Assembly (NCBI GenBank): GCA_012719195.1
Contig: JAAYAV010000416.1
Location: forward strand, 1-15,935
Reading direction: 5' to 3'
Origin: Anaerolineae bacterium
GTDB taxonomy: Bacteria > Chloroflexota > Anaerolineae > DRVO01
Length of the DNA stretch: 15,935 bases
Shown: positions 1 through 6,724 of the stretch, one piece after another
How the letters are laid out: the number at the start of each line of letters is the position of its first letter
Position numbering within the stretch: the first letter of the stretch is position 1
The notes under the pieces: model-generated
What the model was told of the DNA's origin: nothing
The model's input: only the letters and a program-made list of their open reading frames with translations
Database searches by the model: none
Made by a program: the position numbers and the translations under genes

Positions 1-398
1 CCAGCCAAGTCCTTCAGGATGGCAACGGCGGTACCGGTCATCAGCTCGCGGTCGCTCAGGAAGGGGCTCAGGTCCGGGAAGCGCGTGCCGGTACGAATAG
101 GTACGATGATGAGGCCGACGGCACCCAGCGCCGCCGCGCCGTCGAGGAGGCGCCGGATCTCGGCCAGCCGCCCCCCACGCTCGCTGCGGTCCAGGCAGAG
201 GATATCGTGGCGGCCGGAACCGCACACCGTGCTGATTCGGACCGGACTCGACTCAAGCGCCGCCTTCATATCGTCCAGGCGCTCAAGAACGCTCAGCCAG
301 TTGACCTCCATACCCTCGAAGCCCAGCGAGTGGGCCGTCTCCAGCTTCTCAGCAAAGGTCGTGCCCGCGGTCATGCCTTCCTGGATGGCCAGCTTCAC
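1..398 (-). CDS. Sugar phosphate isomerase/epimerase, xylose-isomerase-like TIM barrel (3' end outside window)
   Basis: Leftward gene truncated by the window edge; 132 codons are visible, about half of the usual 270-300 residue family length. The translation begins VKLAIQEGMTAGTTFAEKL and continues with a strand-helix pattern and the phrase LGFEGMEVNW, typical of the first beta-alpha units of xylose-isomerase-like barrels (AP endonuclease 2 superfamily). A later strand reads AVGLIIVPI. These enzymes usually interconvert keto and aldo sugars or epimerise them using a divalent metal; the metal ligands would lie in the missing part, so the substrate cannot be told. The start is GTG at 396-398: an in-frame TGA lies only nine bases upstream, and GAGG sits seven bases before the GTG. 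It diverges from the aldo/keto reductase at 722. The family is fairly sure, the specific reaction unknown. Confidence 0.8.
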   Translation of the reverse strand, partial: MKLAIQEGMTAGTTFAEKLETAHSLGFEGMEVNWLSVLERLDDMKAALESSPVRISTVCGSGRHDILCLDRSERGGRLAEIRRLLDGAAALGAVGLIIVPIRTGTRFPDLSPFLSDRELMTGTAVAILKDLA

Positions 399-425
399 CT
401 GCGCACCTCACCTGAGGATTCGGCA

Positions 426-455
426 ATGCTAGGCATGACCGGCGTGCCCGGTCAA
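426..455 (-). promoter_or_regulatory. Probable sigma-70-type promoter for the leftward isomerase
   Basis: Read on the minus strand, TTGACC (450-455) and TAGCAT (426-431) are separated by 18 bases. The implied transcription start is about 20 bases before the GTG at 398. A palindrome (436-454) covers most of the -35 element and the spacer, so repression at this promoter is plausible. Assigned by eye from consensus only. Confidence 0.5.
436..454. promoter_or_regulatory. Palindromic operator-like site
   Basis: TGACCGG and CCGGTCA form a perfect 7-base inverted repeat around a 5-base centre. It overlaps the -35 hexamer and spacer of the leftward promoter, a position typical of a repressor operator. 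No regulator gene is present in the window, so the binding protein is unknown. A small mRNA hairpin is less likely, because the site lies mostly upstream of the inferred transcription start. Confidence 0.45.
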
Positions 456-510
456 ATCGCTCCTACCGGAGTGAAGACCGGCCGTCGTGCTCTGGACGAC
501 TCAGGGGCCC

Positions 511-540
511 TTGACCTTCCGGGAACTAGCACTCGATAAT
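511..540 (+). promoter_or_regulatory. Probable sigma-70-type promoter for the aldo/keto reductase
   Basis: TTGACC (511-516) and GATAAT (535-540) are 18 bases apart, both close to the housekeeping consensus. The leader to the ATG at 722 would be about 175 bases. The 399-721 gap holds this promoter, the divergent one, the palindrome at 436-454 and the inverted repeat at 542-578; I see no gene in it. Confidence 0.5.
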
Positions 541-541
541 G

Positions 542-578
542 GTTAGGTGGATTCTAGTGCCGTTGATCGCCACCTAGC
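542..578 (+). repeat. Inverted repeat at the start of the aldo/keto reductase leader
   Basis: TAGGTGG (544-550) and CCACCTA (570-576) are perfect complements, extended outward by a T-G and a G-C pair, with a 19-base loop. The repeat begins just after the -10 element, so it may be a 5' leader hairpin or an operator. The heptamer CTAGCAC also occurs twice in direct orientation, at 526-532 (before the -10) and 574-580. Confidence 0.4.
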
Positions 579-721
579 ACCCGCCGCGGACCGTCCAGGG
601 ACTCCCACGCAGCCGCCACCGAGTTCAGCCGGTTCTCAGCCCGGTGTCCGAAGCCGACCCTCACATCGTAGCAGGGTCGAGATCGAAGATCGCACACGCC
701 GCAGGGCGGAAGGAGTGAAAC

Positions 722-1696
722 ATGCAGTACCGCAAGATGGGGAAGTGGGGCCTGAAGCTGAGCTGCCTCGGCCTGGGCAGCTTCCTGACCATCGGCTACA
801 AGACGGACCAAGAGACTTCCCGCCTGCTCGTGCGACGGGCCTATGAGGCGGGCATCAACTTCATAGACACGGCCAACGGCTACAACCGGGGCGGTGCCGA
901 AGAGGCCCTCCGCCCCCTGCTGGCGGAGTACCCTCGGTCCGATCTGGTAGTCCTCACGAAAGTGTGGGCGCCCATGGGGCCGGGCCCCAACGACAGGGGG
1001 CTGTCGGCGAAGCACATCAAGGAACAGTGTGACGCCAGCCTGAAACGGCTGGGCATGGACTACGTTGACATCTACATGTGTCACCGGCCCGATCCCGATA
1101 CGCCTCTGGAGGAGACTATTCGCGCGATGGACGATCTGGCGCGCGCGGGCAAGATCCTCTACTGGGCGGCGAGCGAGTGGCCGGCCACTCTCATGCTCGA
1201 GGCGAATGCCATCGCGAAGGAGATGGGAGCGCTGCCGATCAGCTGCAGCGAGCCCCGGTACAACCTCCTGTTCCGCTATCCCGAACAGAACCTGTTCGAT
1301 ACCACCATCCAGCTCGGCATCGGCAATGTCACGTTCTCCCCTTTGGCTCACGGGCTGCTGACCGGCAAATACGAGCCGGGACAGGAGGCACCGTCAGGCA
1401 CCCGCGCCGCCGACCCCGACCAGAACGCTGTCATGATGGGGATGTACTGGAGCGAGGAGAACAAGCGCAAGGGCAAGAAGCTACAGAGCATCGCCTCGGC
1501 GATGGGTACCACGGCGGCCACCCTGTCGCTAGCTTGGTGTCTCCGTCATCCGGCGGTGACCAGCGTAATCCTGGGGTGCAGCAAGGTCTCGCAGCTGGAA
1601 GAGAACCTGCAAGCGGCGGAACTCGAGCTCGGCGATGACGTACTCGCGGCCCTGGACGAGCTCTATCCTCCGCCTCCGCCCGTGCCTGCGGCCTAG
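722..1696 (+). CDS. Aldo/keto reductase, Kv-beta/YghZ-like
   Basis: A 324-residue NAD(P)H-dependent aldo/keto reductase of normal family length, expected to be a cytosolic (beta/alpha)8 barrel that reduces a carbonyl or oxidises an alcohol. The catalytic tetrad is readable: Asp49 and Tyr54 in FIDTANGY, Lys80 in VVLTKVW, His121 in YMCHRPD. The WAASEW segment (148-153) and the C-terminal ILGCSKVSQLEENL, part of the cofactor site, resemble the voltage-gated potassium-channel beta-subunit/YghZ branch rather than classical aldose reductases. AAGGAG (710-715) lies six bases before the ATG, fixing the start. It stands alone between a divergent promoter region and the hairpin at 1792-1823. The C-terminus is a short proline run (LYPPPPPVPAA). 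Family is certain; substrate is not, though the neighbours suggest a sugar or sugar derivative. Confidence 0.9.
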   Translation: MQYRKMGKWGLKLSCLGLGSFLTIGYKTDQETSRLLVRRAYEAGINFIDTANGYNRGGAEEALRPLLAEYPRSDLVVLTKVWAPMGPGPNDRGLSAKHIKEQCDASLKRLGMDYVDIYMCHRPDPDTPLEETIRAMDDLARAGKILYWAASEWPATLMLEANAIAKEMGALPISCSEPRYNLLFRYPEQNLFDTTIQLGIGNVTFSPLAHGLLTGKYEPGQEAPSGTRAADPDQNAVMMGMYWSEENKRKGKKLQSIASAMGTTAATLSLAWCLRHPAVTSVILGCSKVSQLEENLQAAELELGDDVLAALDELYPPPPPVPAA

Positions 1697-1791
1697 ACGG
1701 TGCGGGTCCGAGAGAGCACCGAATGTCGTCCGATTGTAGGTGTGCGCTAGCGATGACGGGCGTCAACTGGGGATAGTGCTCCCATGTCAAG

Positions 1792-1823
1792 GCCGGTCGG
1801 TCATCTCAGATTGACTGACCGGC
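1792..1823 (+). terminator. Hairpin terminator after the aldo/keto reductase
   Basis: A 12-bp stem (GCCGGTCGGTCA with TGACTGACCGGC, one G-U pair) closes an 8-base loop. No strong T-run follows, so it is not a textbook Rho-independent terminator. Its place 95 bases after the stop codon and before the next promoter supports a 3'-end role. Confidence 0.55.
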
Positions 1824-1839
1824 TTCGCCCTGATATCCT
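1811..1839 (+). promoter_or_regulatory. Probable promoter for the metallo-beta-lactamase-fold gene, overlapping the hairpin
   Basis: TTGACT (1811-1816) and TATCCT (1834-1839) are 17 bases apart. The -35 element lies in the loop and 3' arm of the preceding hairpin. The expected transcript would start near 1846, about 30 bases before the TTG start codon. Confidence 0.45.
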
Positions 1840-1877
1840 TGCGCGGTTTGCCGACCAACACGTACGCGGAGGGATAG

Positions 1878-2720
1878 TTGCCCAAAGAGCGCGTCGGAGA
1901 GCAGGTGTTCGTCTTCCTCAGTGAGGCCTATGCCCAGGTCACTTCAACTGTGATCCTGACCAATCGGGGAAGCGTGGTGGTGGACTCGCTCCTCTACCCC
2001 AGTGAGGCGGAAGAGGTGCGTGCCTTTGCGACCAGGGGCTCAAGGCAGGTAGCGTACCTGATCAACACCCACGGGCACCTGGACCACGTCGCCTGCAACT
2101 ACCTCTACCCGGACGCGGCCATTGTCGCCCACTCCGGTGTACGGGATGCCATGCGCGGCGTCCTGCGCTCCGACCTGGGCCAGGCGGCGGAGAGCATCCC
2201 CGAACTACGGGGTGCGAAGATGCGGCCACCGAACATCACTTCCAGCGGTGAAGTAGTCCTGCGCCATGGTGGCCTCACTCTGCGGCTCATTCCTCTGCCC
2301 GGGCATTCGCCGGACGGAATGGGTGTGTACGTGGAAGAAGAACGCATCCTGGTCGCCGGAGACGCGGTACTGCCGGTACCGCACTTTGTGGCCGGTGACC
2401 CCGACGACCTGGTCCGCAGCCTCCAGCGAATACGAACTTTGGCCCTCAACACCATCATCCAGGGTCACGGCGACGTCATCCTCAAGGGCGAGGTGAAGGA
2501 CGCCATCGACTACCGTCTCCGCTACATCAAACAGGTGCGCCGCCACGTTCGCGACGGGGTTGCCGCCGGTGCCACCGTACGCGAGGCCCTTCACGCCGAT
2601 ATCGAGGCCTACGGCGGGTCTCGCCTCGATCTGGATGGGCTGACGCAGCAACTGCACGAGGACAACGTGCGTTACCTACACCAGTACTACGAGCGCGCCG
2701 CCCTGGACCCGGTCGCCTAG
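1878..2720 (+). CDS. Metallo-beta-lactamase-fold metallo-hydrolase
   Basis: A 280-residue MBL-fold protein with a complete dinuclear metal site: THGHLDH gives His65, His67, Asp69 and His70; PGHSP gives His143; AGD gives Asp162; GHG gives His197. These match the five MBL motifs of hydrolases such as glyoxalase II relatives. Residues from about 200 to the end (YRLRYIKQVRRHV onward) form a helical tail that probably covers the active site. No signal peptide is evident, so it is likely cytosolic. The start is TTG at 1878 with GGAGG (1868-1872) five bases before it. It has its own likely promoter and stands immediately upstream of the T-box leader of valS. Substrate cannot be told: families with this site cleave thioesters, lactones, phosphoesters or beta-lactams. 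Confidence 0.85.
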   Translation: MPKERVGEQVFVFLSEAYAQVTSTVILTNRGSVVVDSLLYPSEAEEVRAFATRGSRQVAYLINTHGHLDHVACNYLYPDAAIVAHSGVRDAMRGVLRSDLGQAAESIPELRGAKMRPPNITSSGEVVLRHGGLTLRLIPLPGHSPDGMGVYVEEERILVAGDAVLPVPHFVAGDPDDLVRSLQRIRTLALNTIIQGHGDVILKGEVKDAIDYRLRYIKQVRRHVRDGVAAGATVREALHADIEAYGGSRLDLDGLTQQLHEDNVRYLHQYYERAALDPVA

Positions 2721-2736
2721 TCTCGCTGGAGACTTG

Positions 2737-2765
2737 TTGTCCCCGCCCGGCCGGCCTGCTATAAT
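2737..2765 (+). promoter_or_regulatory. Promoter of the T-box/valS transcript
   Basis: A perfect TATAAT (2760-2765) is 17 bases downstream of TTGTCC (2737-2742). The start would be near 2772, a few bases before the first T-box helix, which supports the assignment. Confidence 0.7.
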
Positions 2766-2784
2766 GGCTTCCACAATCGAATGA

Positions 2785-3035
2785 TCGCGCGATGAACGAG
2801 AGTAGTACCCGCGCAGACGGTGACAGAGAGGGGCAACGTCGGCTGAGAGCTGCCCACACCGGCCCGGCGGGGAAGTCGCTCGGGAGCAGGGGAGCCGAGA
2901 CACTCAGCTAAGCTTCCCCAGGTGCGCCTGTTACAGCGCCCCGAGAGCCGGGTGGGCCCATGGCCGCCCGGAAGCAAGGTGGTACCGCGTGAGGTCAGAC
3001 CCTCCCGTCCTTGAGACGAGAGGGTCCTTGTGTTT
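2785..3035 (+). ncRNA. Valine-specific T-box riboswitch (leader of valS)
   Basis: A complete class I T-box that senses uncharged tRNA-Val and controls transcription termination. Stem I: CGAG (2797-2800) pairs with CTCG (2879-2882); above it the AGUA-motif strand (2801-2807) faces GAAGUC, whose specifier GUC (2875-2877) is a valine codon. Then CCCGC (2808-2812) pairs with GCGGG (2867-2871), CGGTG (2818-2822) with CACCG (2857-2861) beside an AGAGAG internal loop, and GGGCA (2831-2835) with TGCCC (2851-2855) under a loop containing GGCTGAGAG. A strong stem III (2948-2955 with 2964-2971) is followed directly by the T-box AAGCAAGGTGGTACCGCG (2972-2989), where UGGU (2980-2983) can pair with tRNA ACCA. 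A terminator follows at 2998-3035. Specifier and downstream gene agree. The gap between 2721 and 3073 is filled by this element and its promoter. Confidence 0.95.
2998..3035 (+). terminator. Intrinsic terminator of the T-box leader
   Basis: GACCCTC (2998-3004) pairs with GAGGGTC (3020-3026), and CGTC (3006-3009) with GACG (3015-3018), separated by one C-A mismatch, around the loop CTTGA; CTTGTGTTT follows. In the T-box mechanism uncharged tRNA-Val favours the alternative antiterminator and lets transcription reach valS. Confidence 0.85.
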
Positions 3036-3073
3036 CTAGCCGCAGAGCCGAGCCTGCCCAAGTGAGGTGCGCC

Positions 3074-5728
3074 GTGTTGCCATACAAGAGCATCGAGGAC
3101 CTGCCCAAGACCTGGCAGCCGGAGGAGTTCGAGACTCCTCTCTACGATTGGTGGGAGGCGAAGGGCTACTTCCTCCCCACTACCGACCCGGACAAGCCCA
3201 GCTTCACCGTGCCCATGCCTCCGCCCAACATCACCGGCGCCCTTCACATTGGCCACGCCATCACCGCCGCCATCGAGGACATCCTCGTGCGCTGGCACCG
3301 CATGATGGGCGACAACACCCTTTGGCTGCCGGGTACGGACCACGCCAGCATTGCCACCCACGCCGTTGTCGAGCGCGAGTTGGCGAAGGAAGGACTCACT
3401 CGCTGGGACCTCGGGAGAGACGCGTTCGAGCAGCGTGTCTGGGCCTGGCGAGAGCAGTACGGCGGCCGGATCACCCAGCAGCACCGGCGTCTGGGCGCCT
3501 CGTGCGACTGGACCCGCGAGCGATTCACGCTCGACGAGGTCTGCTCTCGCGCCGTTCGTGAGGCCTTCAAACGCCTGCACGACCAAGGCCTCATCTACCG
3601 GGGCGAGTACATGGTCAACTGGTGCCCTCACTGCGGCACCGCCATATCCGATCTCGAGGTCATCCACGAGGAAGAGGCCGGCAGCCTCTGGTACATTAAG
3701 TACCCCTTGGCGGACCGGCCCGGCTACATAGAGGTCGCCACCACCCGGCCGGAGACGATGCTGGGCGATACCGGCGTGGCCGTGAACCCCGACGACGAGC
3801 GCTACGGCGAACTCGTTGGCCAGTATGTGCTCCTGCCTCTGGTGGAACGGCGAATCCCCATAGTCGCTGATGCGGCGGTCGACCCGGCGTTCGGGACCGG
3901 CGCCGTTAAGGTCACGCCGGCCCACGACCCGACCGACCTGGAAATCGGTCGGCGCCATGACCTCCCCCTGGTGGACATCATGACACCGGCGGGAGAGATG
4001 TCCGACGCCGCAGGCAGCCGCTACGCCGGCATGGACCGGTTCGAGGCGCGTAAGGCCGTCATCGCCGACTTGGAGACGGAGGGACTGCTCTCGCGCGTCT
4101 CCGAGCACACCCACTCCATCGGCCACTGCCAACGCTGCGCCAGTGTCGCCGAGCCGCGCATCTCCACGCAGTGGTTCGTCCGGGCCGAGGCGCTGGCGGG
4201 CCCTGCGCTAGCGGCCGTCCGCGAGGGCCGCATCAAGATCATTCCGGAGCGCTTCGAGCGCGTCTACTTCAACTGGATGGAGAACATCCGCGAGTGGTGC
4301 ATCTCACGCCAGCTCTGGTGGGGCCACCGCATCCCGGTCTGGTACTGTCAAGACTGCGACGAGATCATCGTCGCCGTCGATGACCCGACTACTTGCCCCA
4401 GGTGCGGCTCCACCGCGCTCGAGCAGGACCCGGACGTGCTCGATACCTGGTTCTCCTCCGGCCTGTGGCCCTTCTCCACGCTGGGTTGGCCCGAGGAAAC
4501 GGATGACCTGCAACGCTTTTACCCGGCTGGGGTGCTGGAAACGGGCTACGACATCATCTTCTTCTGGGTCGCCCGGATGATCATGATGGGCCTGGCCATG
4601 ACCGGCCGCGAGCCGTTCCCTTATGTCTACTTGCATGGCCTGATCCGCGACGAGCAAGGACGCAAGTACTCCAAGTCGTTGGGCAACGCCCTCGACCCAC
4701 TGGAGATCATCGACCAGTACGGCACCGATGCCCTCCGCTATGCCTTGGTGACCAGCAGCACCCCTGGAAACGACACCAAGCTGTCGCTCCAGCGCATCGA
4801 GGCGGCACGCAACTTCGCCAACAAGCTGTGGAACGCGGCGCGTTTCGTCATGGGCAACCTGCCCGCCGGAATGCCCGCGCCGGAGCGCCCGGCCGCCGAC
4901 AAACTGGCTCTTGCCGACCGCTGGATCATCAGCCGCCTGGATTCCCTGAACGAGTCCGTCGACCGTCTCCTCGCCTCATGGCAACTGGGCGAGGCCGGGC
5001 GGCAGCTGCAGGACTTCCTCTGGGGCGACTACTGCGACTGGTACATCGAGATCGCCAAGATAGACCTCTATGGCGACGACGAGGAGCGCCGCCGCACCGT
5101 GTCCGAGGTACTGGTCTACGTGCTGGAGCGGTCCCTACGTCTCCTGCACCCCTACATGCCTTTTGTCACCGAGGCCATCTGGCAGTACCTCCCCCACCGG
5201 GGCGACGCGCTCATCGTCGCCGCCTGGCCCACGCCCGGTCCGGCTGACGTCGAGGTCGAGGAGCAGTTCGCCCGGGTGATGGATACGGTGCGTGGCATCC
5301 GGAACATCCGCGCCGAGTACAAGGTGGACCTGGGCAAGCGCATCCGCGCCGTCATCGCCGCGGGCGAGTGGACCGAGTCGCTGCGGGCCCAGGCAGGCAC
5401 CATCTCCACCCTGGCCCGCGTCGACGAAAGCACCCTGACGATTGAGCCTGAGGTCGATGCCCTGCCGCAGTCGGCCACCGTAGTCGGTTCCGGCGTCACG
5501 GTCTACCTTCCCCTGGCGGAGATGGTGGACCTGGAAGCGGAACGCGAGCGCCTGGCCAAGGAAGTGGCGGCCGCCGACTCTGAGGTGGCCCACTCCCGCG
5601 GTCTCCTGAGCAACGACAACTTCATCAAGCGCGCGCCCGAGGCGGTGGTGGAGCGGGAGCGAACCCGCTGCGCCCAGGCGGAGGAGCGCCTAACCGGCCT
5701 GCGGCGCCGTCTCGAAGAGCTATCGTGA
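3074..5728 (+). CDS. valS: Valine--tRNA ligase
   Basis: Cytosolic class I aminoacyl-tRNA synthetase that charges tRNA-Val; 884 residues from the chosen start, normal for ValRS. Visible in order: PPPNITGALHIGH with HIGH at 58-61; a CPHC pair at Cys184/187; the editing (CP1) domain with TTRPETMLGDTGVAVNP and GTGAVKVTPAHDPTD; a zinc ribbon Cys425/428/441/444; DTWFSSGLWPFSTLGWP; the second signature as KYSKS at 531-535; an anticodon-binding region with DWYIEIAK; and a C-terminal coiled-coil arm (LEAERERLAKEV onward). The reading frame is open back to a TTG at 3011, but that lies inside the terminator loop, so GTG at 3074 with GAGG (3064-3067) six bases upstream is preferred; TTG 3077 is possible. 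Regulated by the upstream T-box. KYSKS has Tyr for the usual Met. Confidence 0.97.
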   Translation: MLPYKSIEDLPKTWQPEEFETPLYDWWEAKGYFLPTTDPDKPSFTVPMPPPNITGALHIGHAITAAIEDILVRWHRMMGDNTLWLPGTDHASIATHAVVERELAKEGLTRWDLGRDAFEQRVWAWREQYGGRITQQHRRLGASCDWTRERFTLDEVCSRAVREAFKRLHDQGLIYRGEYMVNWCPHCGTAISDLEVIHEEEAGSLWYIKYPLADRPGYIEVATTRPETMLGDTGVAVNPDDERYGELVGQYVLLPLVERRIPIVADAAVDPAFGTGAVKVTPAHDPTDLEIGRRHDLPLVDIMTPAGEMSDAAGSRYAGMDRFEARKAVIADLETEGLLSRVSEHTHSIGHCQRCASVAEPRISTQWFVRAEALAGPALAAVREGRIKIIPERFERVYFNWMENIREWCISRQLWWGHRIPVWYCQDCDEIIVAVDDPTTCPRCGSTALEQDPDVLDTWFSSGLWPFSTLGWPEETDDLQRFYPAGVLETGYDIIFFWVARMIMMGLAMTGREPFPYVYLHGLIRDEQGRKYSKSLGNALDPLEIIDQYGTDALRYALVTSSTPGNDTKLSLQRIEAARNFANKLWNAARFVMGNLPAGMPAPERPAADKLALADRWIISRLDSLNESVDRLLASWQLGEAGRQLQDFLWGDYCDWYIEIAKIDLYGDDEERRRTVSEVLVYVLERSLRLLHPYMPFVTEAIWQYLPHRGDALIVAAWPTPGPADVEVEEQFARVMDTVRGIRNIRAEYKVDLGKRIRAVIAAGEWTESLRAQAGTISTLARVDESTLTIEPEVDALPQSATVVGSGVTVYLPLAEMVDLEAERERLAKEVAAADSEVAHSRGLLSNDNFIKRAPEAVVERERTRCAQAEERLTGLRRRLEELS

Positions 5729-5760
5729 CCGACTCAAGCAACACTCGCCAAGGAGTACCC

Positions 5761-6576
5761 ATGTTCGTTCTCAGCGGATTCGGCGACGAGATATCGGCCG
5801 AGTTGGACCTGCAGCTGGATGCTCTCCTCCGGATGGGGATCAATCACCTGGAGTTGCGGGGAGTCTGGGGCAAGAACGTCCTCGACTTCAGCGACGACGA
5901 GGTGGGGACTATCCGCGCCGCGCTCACCCGCCGAGGGATGTCGGTATCGGCGGTGGGATCCCCCATCGGGAAGGTGCCTATCGACGCACCGCTTGAGCCT
6001 CACCTCGACGATCTGAGGCGCATACTTGAGATCGCCCACGGCCTGGGCACGAGCTTCGTGCGCGTGTTCTCTTTCTACGTCCGGCCGGGCGAGGCCGACC
6101 AGCACCGCAATGAGGTCCTGCGGCGGATGGAGGCGATGGTGCGTGTAGCCGAGGGCTCCGACGTGATGCTCTTGCACGAGAACGAGAAGGACATCTACGG
6201 CGATACTCCGGAGCGCTGTGCCGATATCCTGCGCACCCTCGACTCGCCGCGGCTGCGGGGCATCTTCGATCCGGCGAACTTCGTGCAGGTTGGGGTGGGG
6301 GCGCCCTTTGACCTGGGCTGGCCGCTGCTCGGCGACTACGTCGTCTACGCCCACATCAAAGACGCGCTCCTGGAGAGCGGGCGCGTGGTGCCGGCCGGCC
6401 AGGGCGACGGCCAAGTGAAGAAGGTACTGCAAGCGCTCAAGGACCGAGGCGAGCCATGCTTCCTGTCGCTCGAGCCACACCTGGTCTTCGCCGGGGCCAG
6501 CCAGGGATTCTCCGGTGAGGACATGTTCCGCCAGGCGGTGGACGCCCTCCGTGGCCTGCTGACTGAACTGAAGTAA
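5761..6576 (+). CDS. Sugar phosphate isomerase/epimerase, xylose-isomerase-like TIM barrel
   Basis: A 271-residue barrel of the IolE/xylose-isomerase-like family, expected to isomerise or epimerise a sugar or cyclitol using a divalent metal in the cytosol. Probable metal ligands are readable in the usual order: Glu140 or Glu142 in LLHENEKDIYGD, Asp170 in IFDPANF, His198 in VYAHIKD and Glu238 in LSLEPH. Strand 1 is FVLSGFGDE and strand 2 HLELRGVWG. The frame is open back to a GTG at 5725 overlapping the valS stop, but ATG 5761 has AAGGAG (5750-5755) five bases upstream and starts exactly at strand 1, so it is chosen. It follows valS by 32 bases with no terminator or clear promoter, so T-box read-through may drive it. 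It is a second member of the family beside the one at 1-398. Substrate unknown. Confidence 0.88.
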   Translation: MFVLSGFGDEISAELDLQLDALLRMGINHLELRGVWGKNVLDFSDDEVGTIRAALTRRGMSVSAVGSPIGKVPIDAPLEPHLDDLRRILEIAHGLGTSFVRVFSFYVRPGEADQHRNEVLRRMEAMVRVAEGSDVMLLHENEKDIYGDTPERCADILRTLDSPRLRGIFDPANFVQVGVGAPFDLGWPLLGDYVVYAHIKDALLESGRVVPAGQGDGQVKKVLQALKDRGEPCFLSLEPHLVFAGASQGFSGEDMFRQAVDALRGLLTELK

Positions 6577-6604
6577 CAACCGTTACCTCAGCCTCGGAGT
6601 TGAG

Positions 6605-6641
6605 CTGCCCCGCCCGATCCTCGCTTGACCGGGCGGGGCAG
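6605..6641 (+). terminator. Strong hairpin terminator after the isomerase
   Basis: A perfect 12-bp GC-rich stem (CTGCCCCGCCCG with CGGGCGGGGCAG) with a 13-base loop begins 28 bases after the stop codon. The tail TTGCTCTAG is only mildly T-rich. It would end the valS-isomerase transcript. Confidence 0.75.
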
Positions 6642-6653
6642 TTGCTCTAGAAA
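6625..6653 (+). promoter_or_regulatory. Probable promoter for the barrel protein-kinase pair, embedded in the terminator
   Basis: TTGACC (6625-6630) and TAGAAA (6648-6653) are 17 bases apart. The -35 element lies at the end of the terminator loop and the start of its 3' arm, and the spacer covers the rest of that arm. Its first ten bases, TTGACCGGGC, are identical to those at the leftward promoter (455 to 446, minus strand). Confidence 0.45.
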
Positions 6654-6724
6654 TGCGTCACCTCGGCTGGGGCCAGCGCCGCTCCCCACTCGGGTATTGG
6701 CTGCATTCCCTAGAGGAGGTAGTG

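Noticed and set aside
19..539. Rightward small open frames at the left edge
   Set aside because: They are antisense to the truncated isomerase or run into the promoter region; composition is Arg/Ser-rich without motifs.
554..1351. A 265-codon leftward open frame over the aldo/keto reductase
   Set aside because: Shadow of a gene with an intact catalytic tetrad; no motif or ribosome site of its own.
3011..3073. Extending valS upstream to the TTG at 3011
   Set aside because: The start would lie in the loop of the T-box terminator with no ribosome site, and the extra 21 residues are not ValRS-like.
2759..4132. A 457-codon open frame antisense to the T-box and valS
   Set aside because: It overlaps a certain gene and a structured leader; its protein is low in recognisable motifs and the frame is open because of high GC.
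5725..5760. GTG 5725 as the isomerase start, overlapping the valS stop
   Set aside because: ATG 5761 has a strong AAGGAG at good spacing and begins at the first beta strand; the extra residues look non-homologous.
5734..6579. A 281-codon leftward open frame over the second isomerase
   Set aside because: The rightward frame has all metal-ligand motifs of a known barrel family; the leftward one has none.
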